This document shows positions 9,307 through 17,968 of a DNA stretch of 64,000 bases, one piece after another. A model generated the notes under the pieces. It made no database searches, had not been told where the DNA came from, and saw nothing but the letters and a program-made list of their open reading frames with translations. The DNA comes from Marivirga harenae (lineage in GTDB: Bacteria > Bacteroidota > Bacteroidia > Cytophagales > Cyclobacteriaceae). Numbering within the stretch: the stretch's first letter is position 1; each line of letters starts with the position of its first letter. The DNA lies in contig NZ_CP130565.1 of NCBI RefSeq assembly GCF_030534335.1, forward strand, positions 379,501-443,500, read 5' to 3'. Both the position numbers and the translations under genes were made by a program.

Positions 9307-9510
9307 ATGTTTAAGTACTATTTCGAAACAATTGAAAATGTGGAAATATTTCCCATCATTTCGCTGAGTATATTCTTTATTTTCTTTATCGGCCTGATTT
9401 GGTGGGTGATAAGAGCAGATAAAAGCTATATCAATAAGATGAAGTCCTTACCCATGGAAGAGGATAATGTTACATACCAAAATGATTCTACAGATGAAAA
9501 AAGTCACTAA
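9307..9510 (+). CDS. ccoQ: Small cbb3 oxidase subunit, CcoQ-like
   Basis: A 67-residue protein with one membrane helix (about 15-37, rich in Ile and Phe, ending in LIWWVIRADKSY) and a charged cytoplasmic tail. CcoQ proteins stabilise the assembled cbb3 complex. Sequence conservation in this family is low, so the call rests on size, topology and its place between ccoO and ccoP. Its 3' end overlaps the start of ccoP by 17 nt. Confidence 0.8.
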   Translation: MFKYYFETIENVEIFPIISLSIFFIFFIGLIWWVIRADKSYINKMKSLPMEEDNVTYQNDSTDEKSH

Positions 9511-10459
9511 AAAGATATGGAGCAGCCTTTTCCTTTTAGGATTGGGCATCACCCCACTCTTCGCACAGGTAGAAGAGGCGGTGGAAGAAATGGAAATTGA
9601 AACAGTTACGATGTGGGAACAACTCATGCAATCAGAACAGGGACGCCTATTACTTCTAATCGGAGGCCTATTAGTAGTTCTTATTGTTTTAATGGTTATT
9701 CTAGCAGTCTTAATGCTGAAAACTGCAGAAATTATCCTTAATAAAAAAGCAGCTGAAAAAGGAGAGGTTCGTATAAGCTTCTTTAAACAATTCAAGCAAA
9801 GATGGATCACTGGCAAGTTTAAGCCCGTTGATAAACAAGGAGATATGATGTTAGATCATGATTATGACGGCATCAAAGAAATGGACTATGGAATGCCACC
9901 TTGGCTTCGCTATGTTTTTATTGGTACTTTCATTTTTGCTTTATTTTATGTTCCAGCTTTTTTGATTTTCGATATTATTCCTGATCAACAAACCGAATAT
10001 CAAGCGTCAATTGAGGAAGCGGCATTGAAAGCAGAAGCCCGCACAAAAGCAGGAATGGTTCAAATCACAGCAGAAACAGCTGAATTACAGACTGATGAAG
10101 CCGTAATGAAAGCAGGACAGATTCTGTACAAAAAGAATTGTGCCGTTTGTCATGCTGATGATGGTGGCGGTGGTGTTGGCCCAAATCTGACTGATGAATA
10201 CTGGATACATGGAAATGATATCAAGGGCGTTTTTACTACTGTGTCAGAAGGTGTGCCTGCCAAAGGAATGATTCCCTGGAAAGGTAACATGAGTCCTAAG
10301 CAAATACAGGATGTATCGAACTACATCTTGAGTTTGGTAGGAAGTACCCCTGCTAGTCCTAAAGAGCCTCAAGGTGAGATTAGAAAGCAATTACAAGCTG
10401 AAGAACGCATTGAGGAAAATGTGGATGAATTGCCAGAGGTTGAGACAGTGGAACAATAG
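9494..10459 (+). CDS. ccoP: cbb3 oxidase cytochrome c subunit CcoP
   Basis: The electron-entry subunit of cbb3 oxidase. Start chosen at ATG 9494 (MKKVTKKIW), which gives a clean signal sequence ending at LFAQ; an upstream in-frame start at 9467 would lie deep inside ccoQ. After the signal there are two membrane helices (about 47-72 and 137-158 of 321) and one cytochrome c domain with a single CAVCH haem motif and a later Met ligand region (GMIPWKGNM). Proteobacterial CcoP has two haem domains; a single one is usual in Bacteroidota. The last 30 residues are a Glu-rich tail. A 128-bp gap with two hairpins separates it from ccoG. Confidence 0.93.
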   Translation: MKKVTKKIWSSLFLLGLGITPLFAQVEEAVEEMEIETVTMWEQLMQSEQGRLLLLIGGLLVVLIVLMVILAVLMLKTAEIILNKKAAEKGEVRISFFKQFKQRWITGKFKPVDKQGDMMLDHDYDGIKEMDYGMPPWLRYVFIGTFIFALFYVPAFLIFDIIPDQQTEYQASIEEAALKAEARTKAGMVQITAETAELQTDEAVMKAGQILYKKNCAVCHADDGGGGVGPNLTDEYWIHGNDIKGVFTTVSEGVPAKGMIPWKGNMSPKQIQDVSNYILSLVGSTPASPKEPQGEIRKQLQAEERIEENVDELPEVETVEQ

Positions 10460-10471
10460 AGAAAATTGGGA

Positions 10472-10494
10472 ATGGTCGGTATGCCACCGACCAT
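10472..10494. repeat. Perfect 9-bp inverted repeat between ccoP and ccoG
   Basis: ATGGTCGGT (10472-10480) and ACCGACCAT (10486-10494) pair perfectly around a 5-base loop. A further copy of the arm core, CACCGACC, follows at 10499-10506. It lies immediately after the ccoP stop. There is no following T-run, so it is not a standard terminator. It could protect the upstream mRNA or be part of a dispersed palindromic element together with the next hairpin. Confidence 0.6.
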
Positions 10495-10538
10495 GGTTCA
10501 CCGACCGGAATCTGAGCTTAAGAATAAAAATAATAGTT

Positions 10539-10571
10539 AGACCTGTCTGGTTTTGAAAACCTGACAGGTCT
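10539..10571. repeat. Near-perfect 16-bp palindrome (AGACCTGTC type)
   Basis: Two 16-base arms (10539-10554 and 10556-10571) face each other around a single G with one mismatch. The core is ACCTGTC...GACAGGT with inner GGTTTT/AAAACC. From memory, palindromes with a CCTGACAGG core are scattered between genes in many Bacteroidota genomes, resembling REP elements. This one sits 16 bp before the ccoG start, where it could lower or separate expression of ccoG-ccoH from the structural genes. I see no second copy in this window. Confidence 0.6.
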
Positions 10572-10587
10572 CTAAACAAAGTACAGT

Positions 10588-12000
10588 ATGGATAATTTAC
10601 ACGAAGAGCAATTTAGAGGGCAACTAGCAACAGTTGGGGAGCAGGGAAAGCGAAATTGGATTTTCCCAAAAAAACCAAAAGGGATTTTTCATAACTACAG
10701 AAGGGTTTTGGCCTGGTTGCTGTTGATTTTATTCTTTGCTGGTCCATTTATTAAAATTGGAGGACATCCATTATTGTTATTTAATATTTTCGATCGACAA
10801 TTTGTCATTTTAGGAAGCGTATTCTGGCCACAAGACACACATCTTTTAATTTTTCTGCTACTAATCTTTGTCGTCTTTATTCTACTATTCACGGTAGTTT
10901 TTGGCCGGGTCTGGTGCGGTTGGGCCTGCCCGCAGACGGTATTTATGGAAATGGTTTTCCGTAAAATTGAATATTGGATTGAAGGTGATGCCAACCAACA
11001 AAGGAAACTTGCTAAAGCTCCGTGGACCTGGAACAAAATCTGGAAGAAAAGCACTAAGCAAGGTGTTTTCCTTTTGATCAGCTTTTGGGTTTCTCACACA
11101 TTCATGGCTTATTTGATTGGAATTGGTGAAATGTCTGAGGTAATTCAAGCAGGACCACAAGCTAATTGGAGTGCCTTTACGGGTTTACTAGTCTTTACAG
11201 GGATATTCTATTTTGTATTTTCCTACTTCCGAGAGCAAGCCTGTACAGTGGTTTGTCCTTATGGAAGATTGCAAGGTGTATTTCTAGACAAAAAATCCAT
11301 TGTGGTAATTTATGATTGGTTGAGAGGTGAGCCAAGAGGTAAACTAAAAAAGAATGAACCTCAAGCCGATAAAGGGGATTGTATTGATTGTAGCTTGTGC
11401 GTTCAAGTTTGTCCCACAGGTATTGACATCCGGAACGGCACTCAAATGGAATGCGTTAATTGCACTGCTTGTATTGATGCCTGCGATGAAGTGATGACAA
11501 AAATAAATAAACCTAAGGGTTTGATTCGATTTGATTCTGAAGAAGGAGTAGAAAAAAAGACCAAAAAATTGATTACGCCTAGAGTTATTGCCTACTCTGT
11601 TGTTTTAGCCATATTAGTAGGTGCTATGGGCTTTTTATTGGTCGGAAGAGCTCCGATTGAAGTCACGATGACAAGAACGCCCGGTTCTATATATCAAATT
11701 AAAAATGATTCTATCATCAGCAATATGTATCAAATGGAGATGATCAACAAATCCTTTGACCCGATGAATTTGACTTATAAAGTAAAGCCAATATCTGCCC
11801 GTTTATTCTTCCCTTCTGGCCCCATTGAAGTTTTGGAAGGACAAGAAAAAGATGAGGTTTATGTTTTTGTAGAAATGACGAGAAAGCAATTTGCACAGAT
11901 TGACGAAAAAATTCAAGTAGAGATCTACCGTGATGATGAATTAATCCAAACCATTGATTCAAGATTTCCGGGACCGAACACATTCAGTAAACTAAAATAA
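10588..12000 (+). CDS. ccoG: cbb3 oxidase accessory iron-sulfur protein CcoG
   Basis: A 470-residue membrane ferredoxin-like protein linked to copper handling during cbb3 assembly (CcoG reduces Cu(II) in studied species). It has about five membrane helices, the conserved FGRVWCGWACPQTVF motif (about 108-122), and a double 4Fe-4S cluster region CIDCSLCVQVCPTGI plus CVNCTACIDACDE (about 265-305). The last about 115 residues form the beta-rich domain typical of CcoG/FixG. Length and layout match the family. ccoH follows after 2 bp. Confidence 0.95.
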   Translation: MDNLHEEQFRGQLATVGEQGKRNWIFPKKPKGIFHNYRRVLAWLLLILFFAGPFIKIGGHPLLLFNIFDRQFVILGSVFWPQDTHLLIFLLLIFVVFILLFTVVFGRVWCGWACPQTVFMEMVFRKIEYWIEGDANQQRKLAKAPWTWNKIWKKSTKQGVFLLISFWVSHTFMAYLIGIGEMSEVIQAGPQANWSAFTGLLVFTGIFYFVFSYFREQACTVVCPYGRLQGVFLDKKSIVVIYDWLRGEPRGKLKKNEPQADKGDCIDCSLCVQVCPTGIDIRNGTQMECVNCTACIDACDEVMTKINKPKGLIRFDSEEGVEKKTKKLITPRVIAYSVVLAILVGAMGFLLVGRAPIEVTMTRTPGSIYQIKNDSIISNMYQMEMINKSFDPMNLTYKVKPISARLFFPSGPIEVLEGQEKDEVYVFVEMTRKQFAQIDEKIQVEIYRDDELIQTIDSRFPGPNTFSKLK

Positions 12001-12002
12001 TT

Positions 12003-12422
12003 ATGCATTGGGGGAATAAAATAACTTTAGTATTTATAGGCTTCGTGATATTGATTATCAGCATGGTGGTTTTCAGTATGAGACAGGAATTCCATATGGT
12101 GGAAGAAAATTACTATGAGGAAGAAATAGCATATGAAGGGAAAATGAATGAAATCAAAAATGGTCGGGATTGGCCAGGTTTAGTATCAGCAAAGCAAGAA
12201 GGCCAAATGCTGAAACTGAAATTTGAGGATGCTGAAAAAGTAAAAGGGAAAATTCAGTTTTACCGTCCCGCTGACGCAGATCTAGATTTCTTTGTACCCA
12301 TCAGTGAGGAAATAAATATTCCCATTGAAAAATTTAAGGCCGGTAGCTGGAAGATTTCTTTTAGTTGGGAAACTGACGGCAAGAAATATTTTAAGGAAGA
12401 GCAAATTTTCATTCAGCGTTAG
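12003..12422 (+). CDS. ccoH: cbb3 oxidase assembly protein CcoH/FixH
   Basis: A 139-residue protein with one N-terminal membrane helix (about 7-26) and a periplasmic beta-sandwich domain. The conserved segment VVFSMRQEFHMVEENYYEEEIAYE after the helix matches the FixH family pattern (…V..NYY...), and the C-terminal part ends in ...KYFKEEQIFIQ. CcoH promotes assembly of the cbb3 complex. It lies 2 bp after ccoG and 2 bp before the TauE/SafE-like gene, within the operon. Confidence 0.9.
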   Translation: MHWGNKITLVFIGFVILIISMVVFSMRQEFHMVEENYYEEEIAYEGKMNEIKNGRDWPGLVSAKQEGQMLKLKFEDAEKVKGKIQFYRPADADLDFFVPISEEINIPIEKFKAGSWKISFSWETDGKKYFKEEQIFIQR

Positions 12423-12424
12423 AA

Positions 12425-13126
12425 ATGATTTGGGCAGCTTTAAGCATAGGTTTATTAGGTGGCATTCATTGCACTTTTATGTGTGCACCACTTATGCTGG
12501 GCGTATTCCGCAATCAATCAATGGCATGGGGCTTTGTGGCTTACCAAACAGGTAGAATTATCACCTACATCATGTTAGGTTTAGCTTTGGCTTTTGTTGG
12601 AGAAGGTCTATCCATTTTAGGATGGCAAAACAGCTTATCCATCATCATGGCGATATTTATCATTTACTTTTATGTATTACCTGCCCGTTTTCGATTCCTT
12701 AAATTCATTAATCGCATAGAATCAGTACCTTACCAAAAGGTAAAAAATAGTTTTAGAACGTTTATTGGAAAGCAAGATATTCTCTCAAGATTTTCAATTG
12801 GTTTGCTCAACGGTCTTCTTCCTTGCGGACTAGTCTATCTTGCACTTCTAAGCTCTTTTGCCACTGAAACCATTATGGATTCTGTTGTATTTATGGCTGT
12901 TTTTGGTATAGGTACTCTCCCGTGGATAATAGGAAGCGTGTGGGCCGGAAAACTGACTTTCAGAAAATTGAACGGCTTCACTCAAAACATGAAGCCTGTA
13001 TTGGCATTTACTTTAGCTTTATTCCTTTTCCTAAGAGGAATGGAAGTGCAATTTATTCATATCCCATTGCCTGATTTCGGGCAGGCACAGACCACGATGG
13101 ATATTCCTATTTGTGGAGAGAGGTAA
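12425..13126 (+). CDS. TauE/SafE (UreH-like) membrane protein of the cbb3 operon
   Basis: A 233-residue protein of about six membrane helices. Two inverted half-motifs carry cysteine: GGIHCTFMCAP near the N-terminus and LLNGLLPCGLVYLAL in the middle. These are hallmarks of the UreH/DsbD-like branch often found as the last gene of cco operons, where it is thought to move copper or reducing power across the membrane. It is probably not a sulfite exporter despite the family name. The last hydrophilic part (residues about 205-233) is periplasmic. It ends the cco operon; no hairpin terminator is obvious after it. Confidence 0.88.
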   Translation: MIWAALSIGLLGGIHCTFMCAPLMLGVFRNQSMAWGFVAYQTGRIITYIMLGLALAFVGEGLSILGWQNSLSIIMAIFIIYFYVLPARFRFLKFINRIESVPYQKVKNSFRTFIGKQDILSRFSIGLLNGLLPCGLVYLALLSSFATETIMDSVVFMAVFGIGTLPWIIGSVWAGKLTFRKLNGFTQNMKPVLAFTLALFLFLRGMEVQFIHIPLPDFGQAQTTMDIPICGER

Positions 13127-13198
13127 CTAAAATCATTTCCAAAATTTAGATCTTTGGAAAAGGTCAGCCCAAATCTCCTGTAAATTCCATATTTTCCA

Positions 13199-13206
13199 TA
13201 CTTTTG
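13199..13206 (+). promoter_or_regulatory. Possible minus-7 element of the gcvT promoter
   Basis: TACTTTTG fits TAnnTTTG and lies 35 bp before the gcvT start. No convincing TTG is seen about 19 bp upstream, so the promoter is only a possibility. Confidence 0.3.
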
Positions 13207-13240
13207 CTTAAGGAAATTTTAAGACTAAAACACCACTACT

Positions 13241-14329
13241 ATGGAATTGAAAAAAGTAGCTATAAATCACATACACGAGCAATTAGGCGCTAAAATGGTG
13301 CCTTTTGCCGGATATAATATGCCTGTTTCTTATACAGGTTTGATTGAGGAACATAATACCGTGCGTAATGCAGTCGGTATGTTTGATGTTTCGCATATGG
13401 GAGAATTTTTAATCTCAGGTCCAAAAGCCATAGATTTAATTCAAAAAGTGTTTAGCAATGATGCTTCTACTTTGGTAATTGGAAAAGCGCAATATGGCTA
13501 CTTGCCAAATGATGAGGGTGGAATTGTTGACGACCTTTTAATTTACCGAATTGGAGAAGAGGAATATATGTTGGTGGTGAATGCTTCCAATATTGAGAAA
13601 GACTGGAACTGGATTGCGCAACAAAATGAAGAATTTGGTGCGATCATGAAAAATATATCAGATGATTTTTCACTTTTTGCTGTTCAGGGACCGAAAGCTG
13701 AAGACACGCTACAAAAATTGACTTCAGAAATGGATTTATCTGCCATTAAACCATTTCATTTTGAGGTGGGAGCTTTTGCTGATGCAAAATATGTGATAAT
13801 GTCCAATACTGGCTATACCGGTGCGGGTGGTTTTGAAGTCTACTTCCACAATAAAGATGCAGAAAACATCTGGCGAAAAATCATAGAAGCTGGTGAAGAA
13901 TTTGGCATAAAACCAATTGGTCTTGGTGCCAGAGATACTTTAAGAATGGAAATGGGATTCTGCTTGTATGGAAATGATATAGATGACTCTACTTCACCTA
14001 TTGAAGCCAAACTTGGCTGGGCGACAAAATTCACCAAAGATTTTATCAATTCTGAAAATCTTAAGAAACAGAAGGAAGAAGGAGTCGAACGAAAATTAGT
14101 GGCTTTCCACATGCTAGACCGTGGTATCCCTAGAAAAGGATATGAGATATTGGATATGGAAGGCAATACAATAGGAGTAGTTACATCAGGCACGCAGTCC
14201 CCGACTCTGGGTCATGGTATTGGATTGGGTTACGTAAAAACTGATTTTGCAAAACCGGAAACTGAGATTCAAATCGTGGTACGAAAAAATCAATTAAAAG
14301 CACAAGTAAAAAAATTGCCCTTGATTTAG
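13241..14329 (+). CDS. gcvT: Aminomethyltransferase, glycine cleavage system T protein
   Basis: The T protein transfers the methylene group from the aminomethyl-lipoyl H protein to tetrahydrofolate, releasing ammonia. At 362 residues it has the usual length. Family segments are present in order: [39 protein letters not shown], the folate-site region [33 protein letters not shown] and the C-terminal [17 protein letters not shown]. It stands alone here (gcvH and gcvP are not adjacent), as often in Bacteroidota. A long hairpin terminator follows. Confidence 0.97.
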   Translation: MELKKVAINHIHEQLGAKMVPFAGYNMPVSYTGLIEEHNTVRNAVGMFDVSHMGEFLISGPKAIDLIQKVFSNDASTLVIGKAQYGYLPNDEGGIVDDLLIYRIGEEEYMLVVNASNIEKDWNWIAQQNEEFGAIMKNISDDFSLFAVQGPKAEDTLQKLTSEMDLSAIKPFHFEVGAFADAKYVIMSNTGYTGAGGFEVYFHNKDAENIWRKIIEAGEEFGIKPIGLGARDTLRMEMGFCLYGNDIDDSTSPIEAKLGWATKFTKDFINSENLKKQKEEGVERKLVAFHMLDRGIPRKGYEILDMEGNTIGVVTSGTQSPTLGHGIGLGYVKTDFAKPETEIQIVVRKNQLKAQVKKLPLI

Positions 14330-14387
14330 ACGTGAATCAGTCTTGAAGTGAGTAAGTATTGAGGTTTGCAGCTTAGCGGATTTATAT

Positions 14388-14442
14388 TGTGACCTTTTAG
14401 AAAGTACCATATAATAATTACTTTTTAAGAGGTCACATTTTT
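14388..14442 (+). terminator. Hairpin terminator downstream of gcvT
   Basis: Two 19-base arms (14388-14406 and 14419-14437) pair with only two wobble-type mismatches around a 12-base loop, and a run of T follows. The outer arm sequence is TGTGACCT / AGGTCACA. It separates gcvT from the next gene. Confidence 0.75.
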
Positions 14443-14520
14443 CAATGTCTCAACTTTGAAATTCTTTTTATCAGATTCAAAAATGTATTAACTTAAAAAC
14501 AGAAACTAATTGGATAAAAT

Positions 14521-15249
14521 TTGGAAGTATTAGGCATTGACATCGGAGGTTCTGGAATGAAGGCAGCCGTTGTAGATTTAAAAACAGGTGAGTTTATTAC
14601 TAAGCGCAAACGTTTTGAAACTCCCCAACCTGCAACGCCAGAAGCCATGATGAAAACAGTAGTAAAACTACAAAAGCATTTTGATTGGTCTGGTCCGATA
14701 GGCTGTGGATTCCCGGCCGCTATCATTGATGGGACGGTAAAAACTGCTTCAAATATTGATAAAAGCTGGATTGAAAAACCTCTAGCTAATATGATTAGAA
14801 AAGCTACCGGATGCGCCACCAGAGTGATGAATGATGTGGATGTAGCCGGTTTAGCAGAAATGAATTATGGTGCTGGCAAAGGTCATAATGGAACTGTTTT
14901 GGTATTGGCTCTGGGCACGGGAATTGGATCTGCTTTATTTCATAACCAACAATTAATGCCCAATACTGAACTTGGGCATATTCAATTTAAAGGCGATATA
15001 GCAGAAGCCTATGCTGCCAACTCCATAAGAGAAAATGAGGATTTAAGTTGGGAGGTTTGGGGCAAACGAATAAATCTATATTTGATAGAAGTTCATAAAT
15101 TGTTCTGGCCAGATCTAATCATTATTGGAGGTGGAGTTAGCAAGAAGTTTAAAAAGTATGAAAAATATATTGACAAAAAACTGAATGTAATTCCTGCCGA
15201 ATTGAAAAATCATGCTGGAATAGTGGGGGCGGCAAGCCAGTTTTTATAA
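14521..15249 (+). CDS. ROK-family kinase, polyphosphate glucokinase-like
   Basis: A 242-residue sugar kinase. The N-terminus VLGIDIGGSGMKAAVVD is the phosphate-1 loop, NDVDVAGLAEMNYGAGK carries the catalytic Asp region, and LALGTGIGSALF is the phosphate-2 loop, all as in polyphosphate/ATP glucokinases (PPGK). The single-domain length fits. The start must be the TTG at 14521: an in-frame TAA lies at 14515 and the next Met is already inside the phosphate loop. The likely reaction is phosphorylation of glucose using polyphosphate or ATP; donor choice cannot be read from sequence. It converges with the next gene (3-bp gap). Confidence 0.85.
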   Translation: MEVLGIDIGGSGMKAAVVDLKTGEFITKRKRFETPQPATPEAMMKTVVKLQKHFDWSGPIGCGFPAAIIDGTVKTASNIDKSWIEKPLANMIRKATGCATRVMNDVDVAGLAEMNYGAGKGHNGTVLVLALGTGIGSALFHNQQLMPNTELGHIQFKGDIAEAYAANSIRENEDLSWEVWGKRINLYLIEVHKLFWPDLIIIGGGVSKKFKKYEKYIDKKLNVIPAELKNHAGIVGAASQFL

Positions 15250-15252
15250 ATA

Positions 15253-16317
15253 TCAGTTACTTTCACTTTTAAGATATCCCGTTAAAGCAAATTGATAAAC
15301 TTCATACTTATTTTTCTGCCTTAAATATTCCTCCTCACCTGTTAATTGGTGTAAACTATAATAAATTAAGGAAGATAGATGATTACCTCCACCATTTCTT
15401 TCAATAAAGCTCAAAGCATTTTTTAGATCAAGAATTCTTTCTCTTTTATTTTTGTCATTTCTATTTGCACGTTGAATCGCCTTATAGCAAATACCATATT
15501 TTTGAAAATAGATCTTTCTCGAATTTTGAAGCTCCTGAATGAGTAATTGAACCGACTCATTATTCAAGTTATTTGAAATAGCACTTTCAAGATATACCTC
15601 ATAGAACTTTAAATTCTCTGGATACATCTGATGAAGTATTTCTGCATATTTGAATGCTGAATCTAAATTATTTTCAAGCCTCAGATAAATATGAGATAAA
15701 TAGATCAATGCCTCTGTCTTAGCAATACTTTCACCTCCCGCCACTATTTTCAACCACTCTAAACCAGTTTGTTTATTTCCCTCCTTAAAAAGCCACATCA
15801 TGCTTCCATAAATAGGGTTTTCATTTTTATAATATTGATAGTAATAGTGATAAAGTGCAGATAAAAACATTAATTCCTCCTTATCCGGTGCCTTTTCCAA
15901 ATTAAGCTTAACAAGCTCGTATACCTTGGAACCATTATGATAAGCCTTGTAATAATTACCTTGATTGTAGTTGAATTCAGCTTTCAATAAGGCACTATTA
16001 ACAAAAAGGTAGTTCAATTCATTATCCTCATTTGTTGTTGCTTCCAAATATTGATTATACAGAGATAATATTTTATCATCCTGCTCATGGATCGGCAAGT
16101 AATACCACCTCATGAAATGTGATTTTAAAAAATTATACTGACTGGCATCTTGAATGCTGTCAAGATTGGAGAGTAAGCTATCCGCTTTATAAAACTCAAA
16201 ATTATAAAGATGCTTAAAAAATTGTTGATTGCCCTTGTTACCAATTTGAGAAAGTGCAACGAAACTATATTGAATAAAGACAAAAAAAAGGATACACCTT
16301 ATAAGTAAAATTTTCAT
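15253..16317 (-). CDS. Secreted helical-repeat (TPR-like) protein
   Basis: A 354-residue protein with a signal peptide (KILLIRCILFFVFIQYSFVALSQ) and an all-helical body. Paired helices with TPR-like spacing recur (for example AEFNYNQGNYYKAYHNGSKVYELV and ALIYLSHIYLRLENNLDSAFKYAEIL). I do not recognise a specific family. It is the last gene of a leftward five-gene unit with a LolA-like protein, a YidD-like protein and two TPR proteins, 12 bp after the preceding gene. An envelope-associated scaffold role is the natural guess. Confidence 0.6.
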   Translation of the reverse strand: MKILLIRCILFFVFIQYSFVALSQIGNKGNQQFFKHLYNFEFYKADSLLSNLDSIQDASQYNFLKSHFMRWYYLPIHEQDDKILSLYNQYLEATTNEDNELNYLFVNSALLKAEFNYNQGNYYKAYHNGSKVYELVKLNLEKAPDKEELMFLSALYHYYYQYYKNENPIYGSMMWLFKEGNKQTGLEWLKIVAGGESIAKTEALIYLSHIYLRLENNLDSAFKYAEILHQMYPENLKFYEVYLESAISNNLNNESVQLLIQELQNSRKIYFQKYGICYKAIQRANRNDKNKRERILDLKNALSFIERNGGGNHLSSLIYYSLHQLTGEEEYLRQKNKYEVYQFALTGYLKSESN

Positions 16318-16329
16318 ATTTAAACCATC

Positions 16330-17175
16330 TTAAAATAGGGCTGGATGCAACTGTAGTATTTCACCATAAGCTTTGCCTCTGTATTCCCTTTGCTTCTTCA
16401 AGGCTGTTTCCTTAGCCTTTAAATAACCTCCTTTATGGTATCGTTGGAACCACGGCAATACGACTAAATATCCTTCCACTAAGGAAAATTCAGTAACATA
16501 GTTAAAATATAAACCCACTAAAGCCGCGGTCAGGGCCATGGAATTTAGTCCATCTTTCCAATTTCCATATAAAATCTGTCCACTGCCCGGTACAAATACA
16601 CTCATCCACATGGCTAGTTTAGGTTTTACTTTATCCGCCTTTAGATTATAGGTTTCAAGGTCAATATAATGTTGATTAGATGCTAGTTTTAGATTTGTAG
16701 CATATTCATCAAACAATACTTCAAACTGATCAAAATCCTCTTTTAGAAAATAAGCAATGGATTTAAAATATTGCTTTTTCAATCCTGCTTCAGTATCATT
16801 AAAATCATTGATTGCCCCTAAAGAAATAATAGCTTGATTGTATTGATTTGTACTTAAGTAAGCCAAACATTTTTTAAATATTATGTCATTCCGCTTACCG
16901 TTATCTTTCTCTAAAAAGGCAGCATTATCATAAACTCTAATTGCTCTGCCAATATCGCCTTTACTGAAATATGCATTTGCTAGTTTGAAGTAAGTTTCTG
17001 AACTAGTATTTTCTTCAAAATAAATAGCTCGTTCATACGCCAAAATACTATTGGTGTAATTTCCTATTATAAACTGCTCCTCTGCAAACTGCAAGGTCTC
17101 TTTTACATCTTGTGAAAAAGAAATCTGAACCGAAAAAGAAAGACTAGTAAGTAGAACGAATAATATTTTCTGCAT
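16330..17175 (-). CDS. Secreted TPR protein with C-terminal PGSG membrane module (copy 2)
   Basis: Start chosen at 17175 (MQKILFVLLTSLSFS), which gives a signal peptide cleaved after SFSQ; the longer frame to 17337 adds 54 residues without signal character inside the upstream gene. Residues about 25-165 hold TPR-type repeats (FAEEQFIIGNYTNSILAYERAI, KLANAYFSKGDIGRAIRVY). The C-terminal third contains FVPGSGQILYGNWKDG followed by hydrophobic segments. The neighbouring upstream gene has the same layout and an equivalent motif, so the two are paralogues. They overlap by 32 nt. Function unknown; probably in the envelope. Confidence 0.65.
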   Translation of the reverse strand: MQKILFVLLTSLSFSVQISFSQDVKETLQFAEEQFIIGNYTNSILAYERAIYFEENTSSETYFKLANAYFSKGDIGRAIRVYDNAAFLEKDNGKRNDIIFKKCLAYLSTNQYNQAIISLGAINDFNDTEAGLKKQYFKSIAYFLKEDFDQFEVLFDEYATNLKLASNQHYIDLETYNLKADKVKPKLAMWMSVFVPGSGQILYGNWKDGLNSMALTAALVGLYFNYVTEFSLVEGYLVVLPWFQRYHKGGYLKAKETALKKQREYRGKAYGEILQLHPALF

Positions 17176-17968
17176 CTTTATCAATTTCCAACCAAAAGTT
17201 TTGATTATACACCTGTGCTGACTTAGCTGATCCATAAATATTACCAGCGTAAAAACCTGTAGATAAAGCACCAAATATCCATCCTGATGTAGATGAAATA
17301 CCCTCTTTATTAAAGCCCCTGTAGGCTTGAAAGGCACTCCCTCCCACTACGAACAAACTAAAAATCCCATCCTTGTAATTACCGGTATAAAACTTCCCGC
17401 TGCCCGGCAAAACAGCAGACATCATAACAGCCACCCATGGTTTCTTGGGCTTGAAAGCTTTTGCTTGTGATGATAAATTCTTTAAACCAGTAATTGAGGG
17501 GTGGTCACTAGCGGAAATTTGCGGGATTTTTGCTTCCACGCTTTCCCAGTTTCCTGCCAAAACCTCCCTATGCAGTTCATAAATTGTTCTGTTTTTTTCA
17601 TTAATTGGCAACCGAACAGCATTCTGATCAAATTTTTCGAACTGTTTCCCGAGAATTAACATTTGTAAATATAATTCTGACATCGTCCTTGTAAAATCAG
17701 AAAGTGAAGGATACAATGATTCAGTTCTTCTCACTGCCCTGTCCACTTCACCATTTTTATAATAGCTGTTGACCAAAGCGATTTTCAAAGAGTCACTATT
17801 TTTATCAACAAACAATAGTCTTTCATATTCAACTGCAGACAATTCATATTGTCCACTCTTGAACAAATAGGATGCGAATTCTTTACTCTTATTGAAGGTG
17901 TAAATATCTTGCGCTTGGGATAGGTTTAAACTCAAGACGAACAAGAATAAGAAAATGTAAAATTTCAT
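17144..17968 (-). CDS. Secreted TPR protein with C-terminal PGSG membrane module (copy 1)
   Basis: A 274-residue protein with signal peptide (KFYIFLFLFVLSLNLSQAQ) and N-terminal TPR-like repeats (ASYLFKSGQYELSAVEYERLL, ALVNSYYKNGEVDRAVRRTE). The C-terminal part reads VLPGSGKFYTGNYKDG, then two hydrophobic segments (about 205-240). The motif PGSG-x-x-Y/G-GN-x-KDG is shared with the downstream paralogue and resembles short C-terminal membrane modules seen in Bacteroidota secreted proteins. It overlaps the yidD-like gene by 4 nt and its paralogue by 32 nt. Confidence 0.65.
   Translation of the reverse strand: MKFYIFLFLFVLSLNLSQAQDIYTFNKSKEFASYLFKSGQYELSAVEYERLLFVDKNSDSLKIALVNSYYKNGEVDRAVRRTESLYPSLSDFTRTMSELYLQMLILGKQFEKFDQNAVRLPINEKNRTIYELHREVLAGNWESVEAKIPQISASDHPSITGLKNLSSQAKAFKPKKPWVAVMMSAVLPGSGKFYTGNYKDGIFSLFVVGGSAFQAYRGFNKEGISSTSGWIFGALSTGFYAGNIYGSAKSAQVYNQNFWLEIDKDAENIIRSTY

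Noticed and set aside
12425-13126. Sulfite exporter or urease accessory function
   Set aside because: The family name is generic; operon position and Cys motifs favour a cbb3 copper or redox role.
17175-17337. Longer start for the second PGSG-TPR protein
   Set aside because: The extra 54 residues read through the conserved C-terminus of the upstream gene and hide a good signal peptide.
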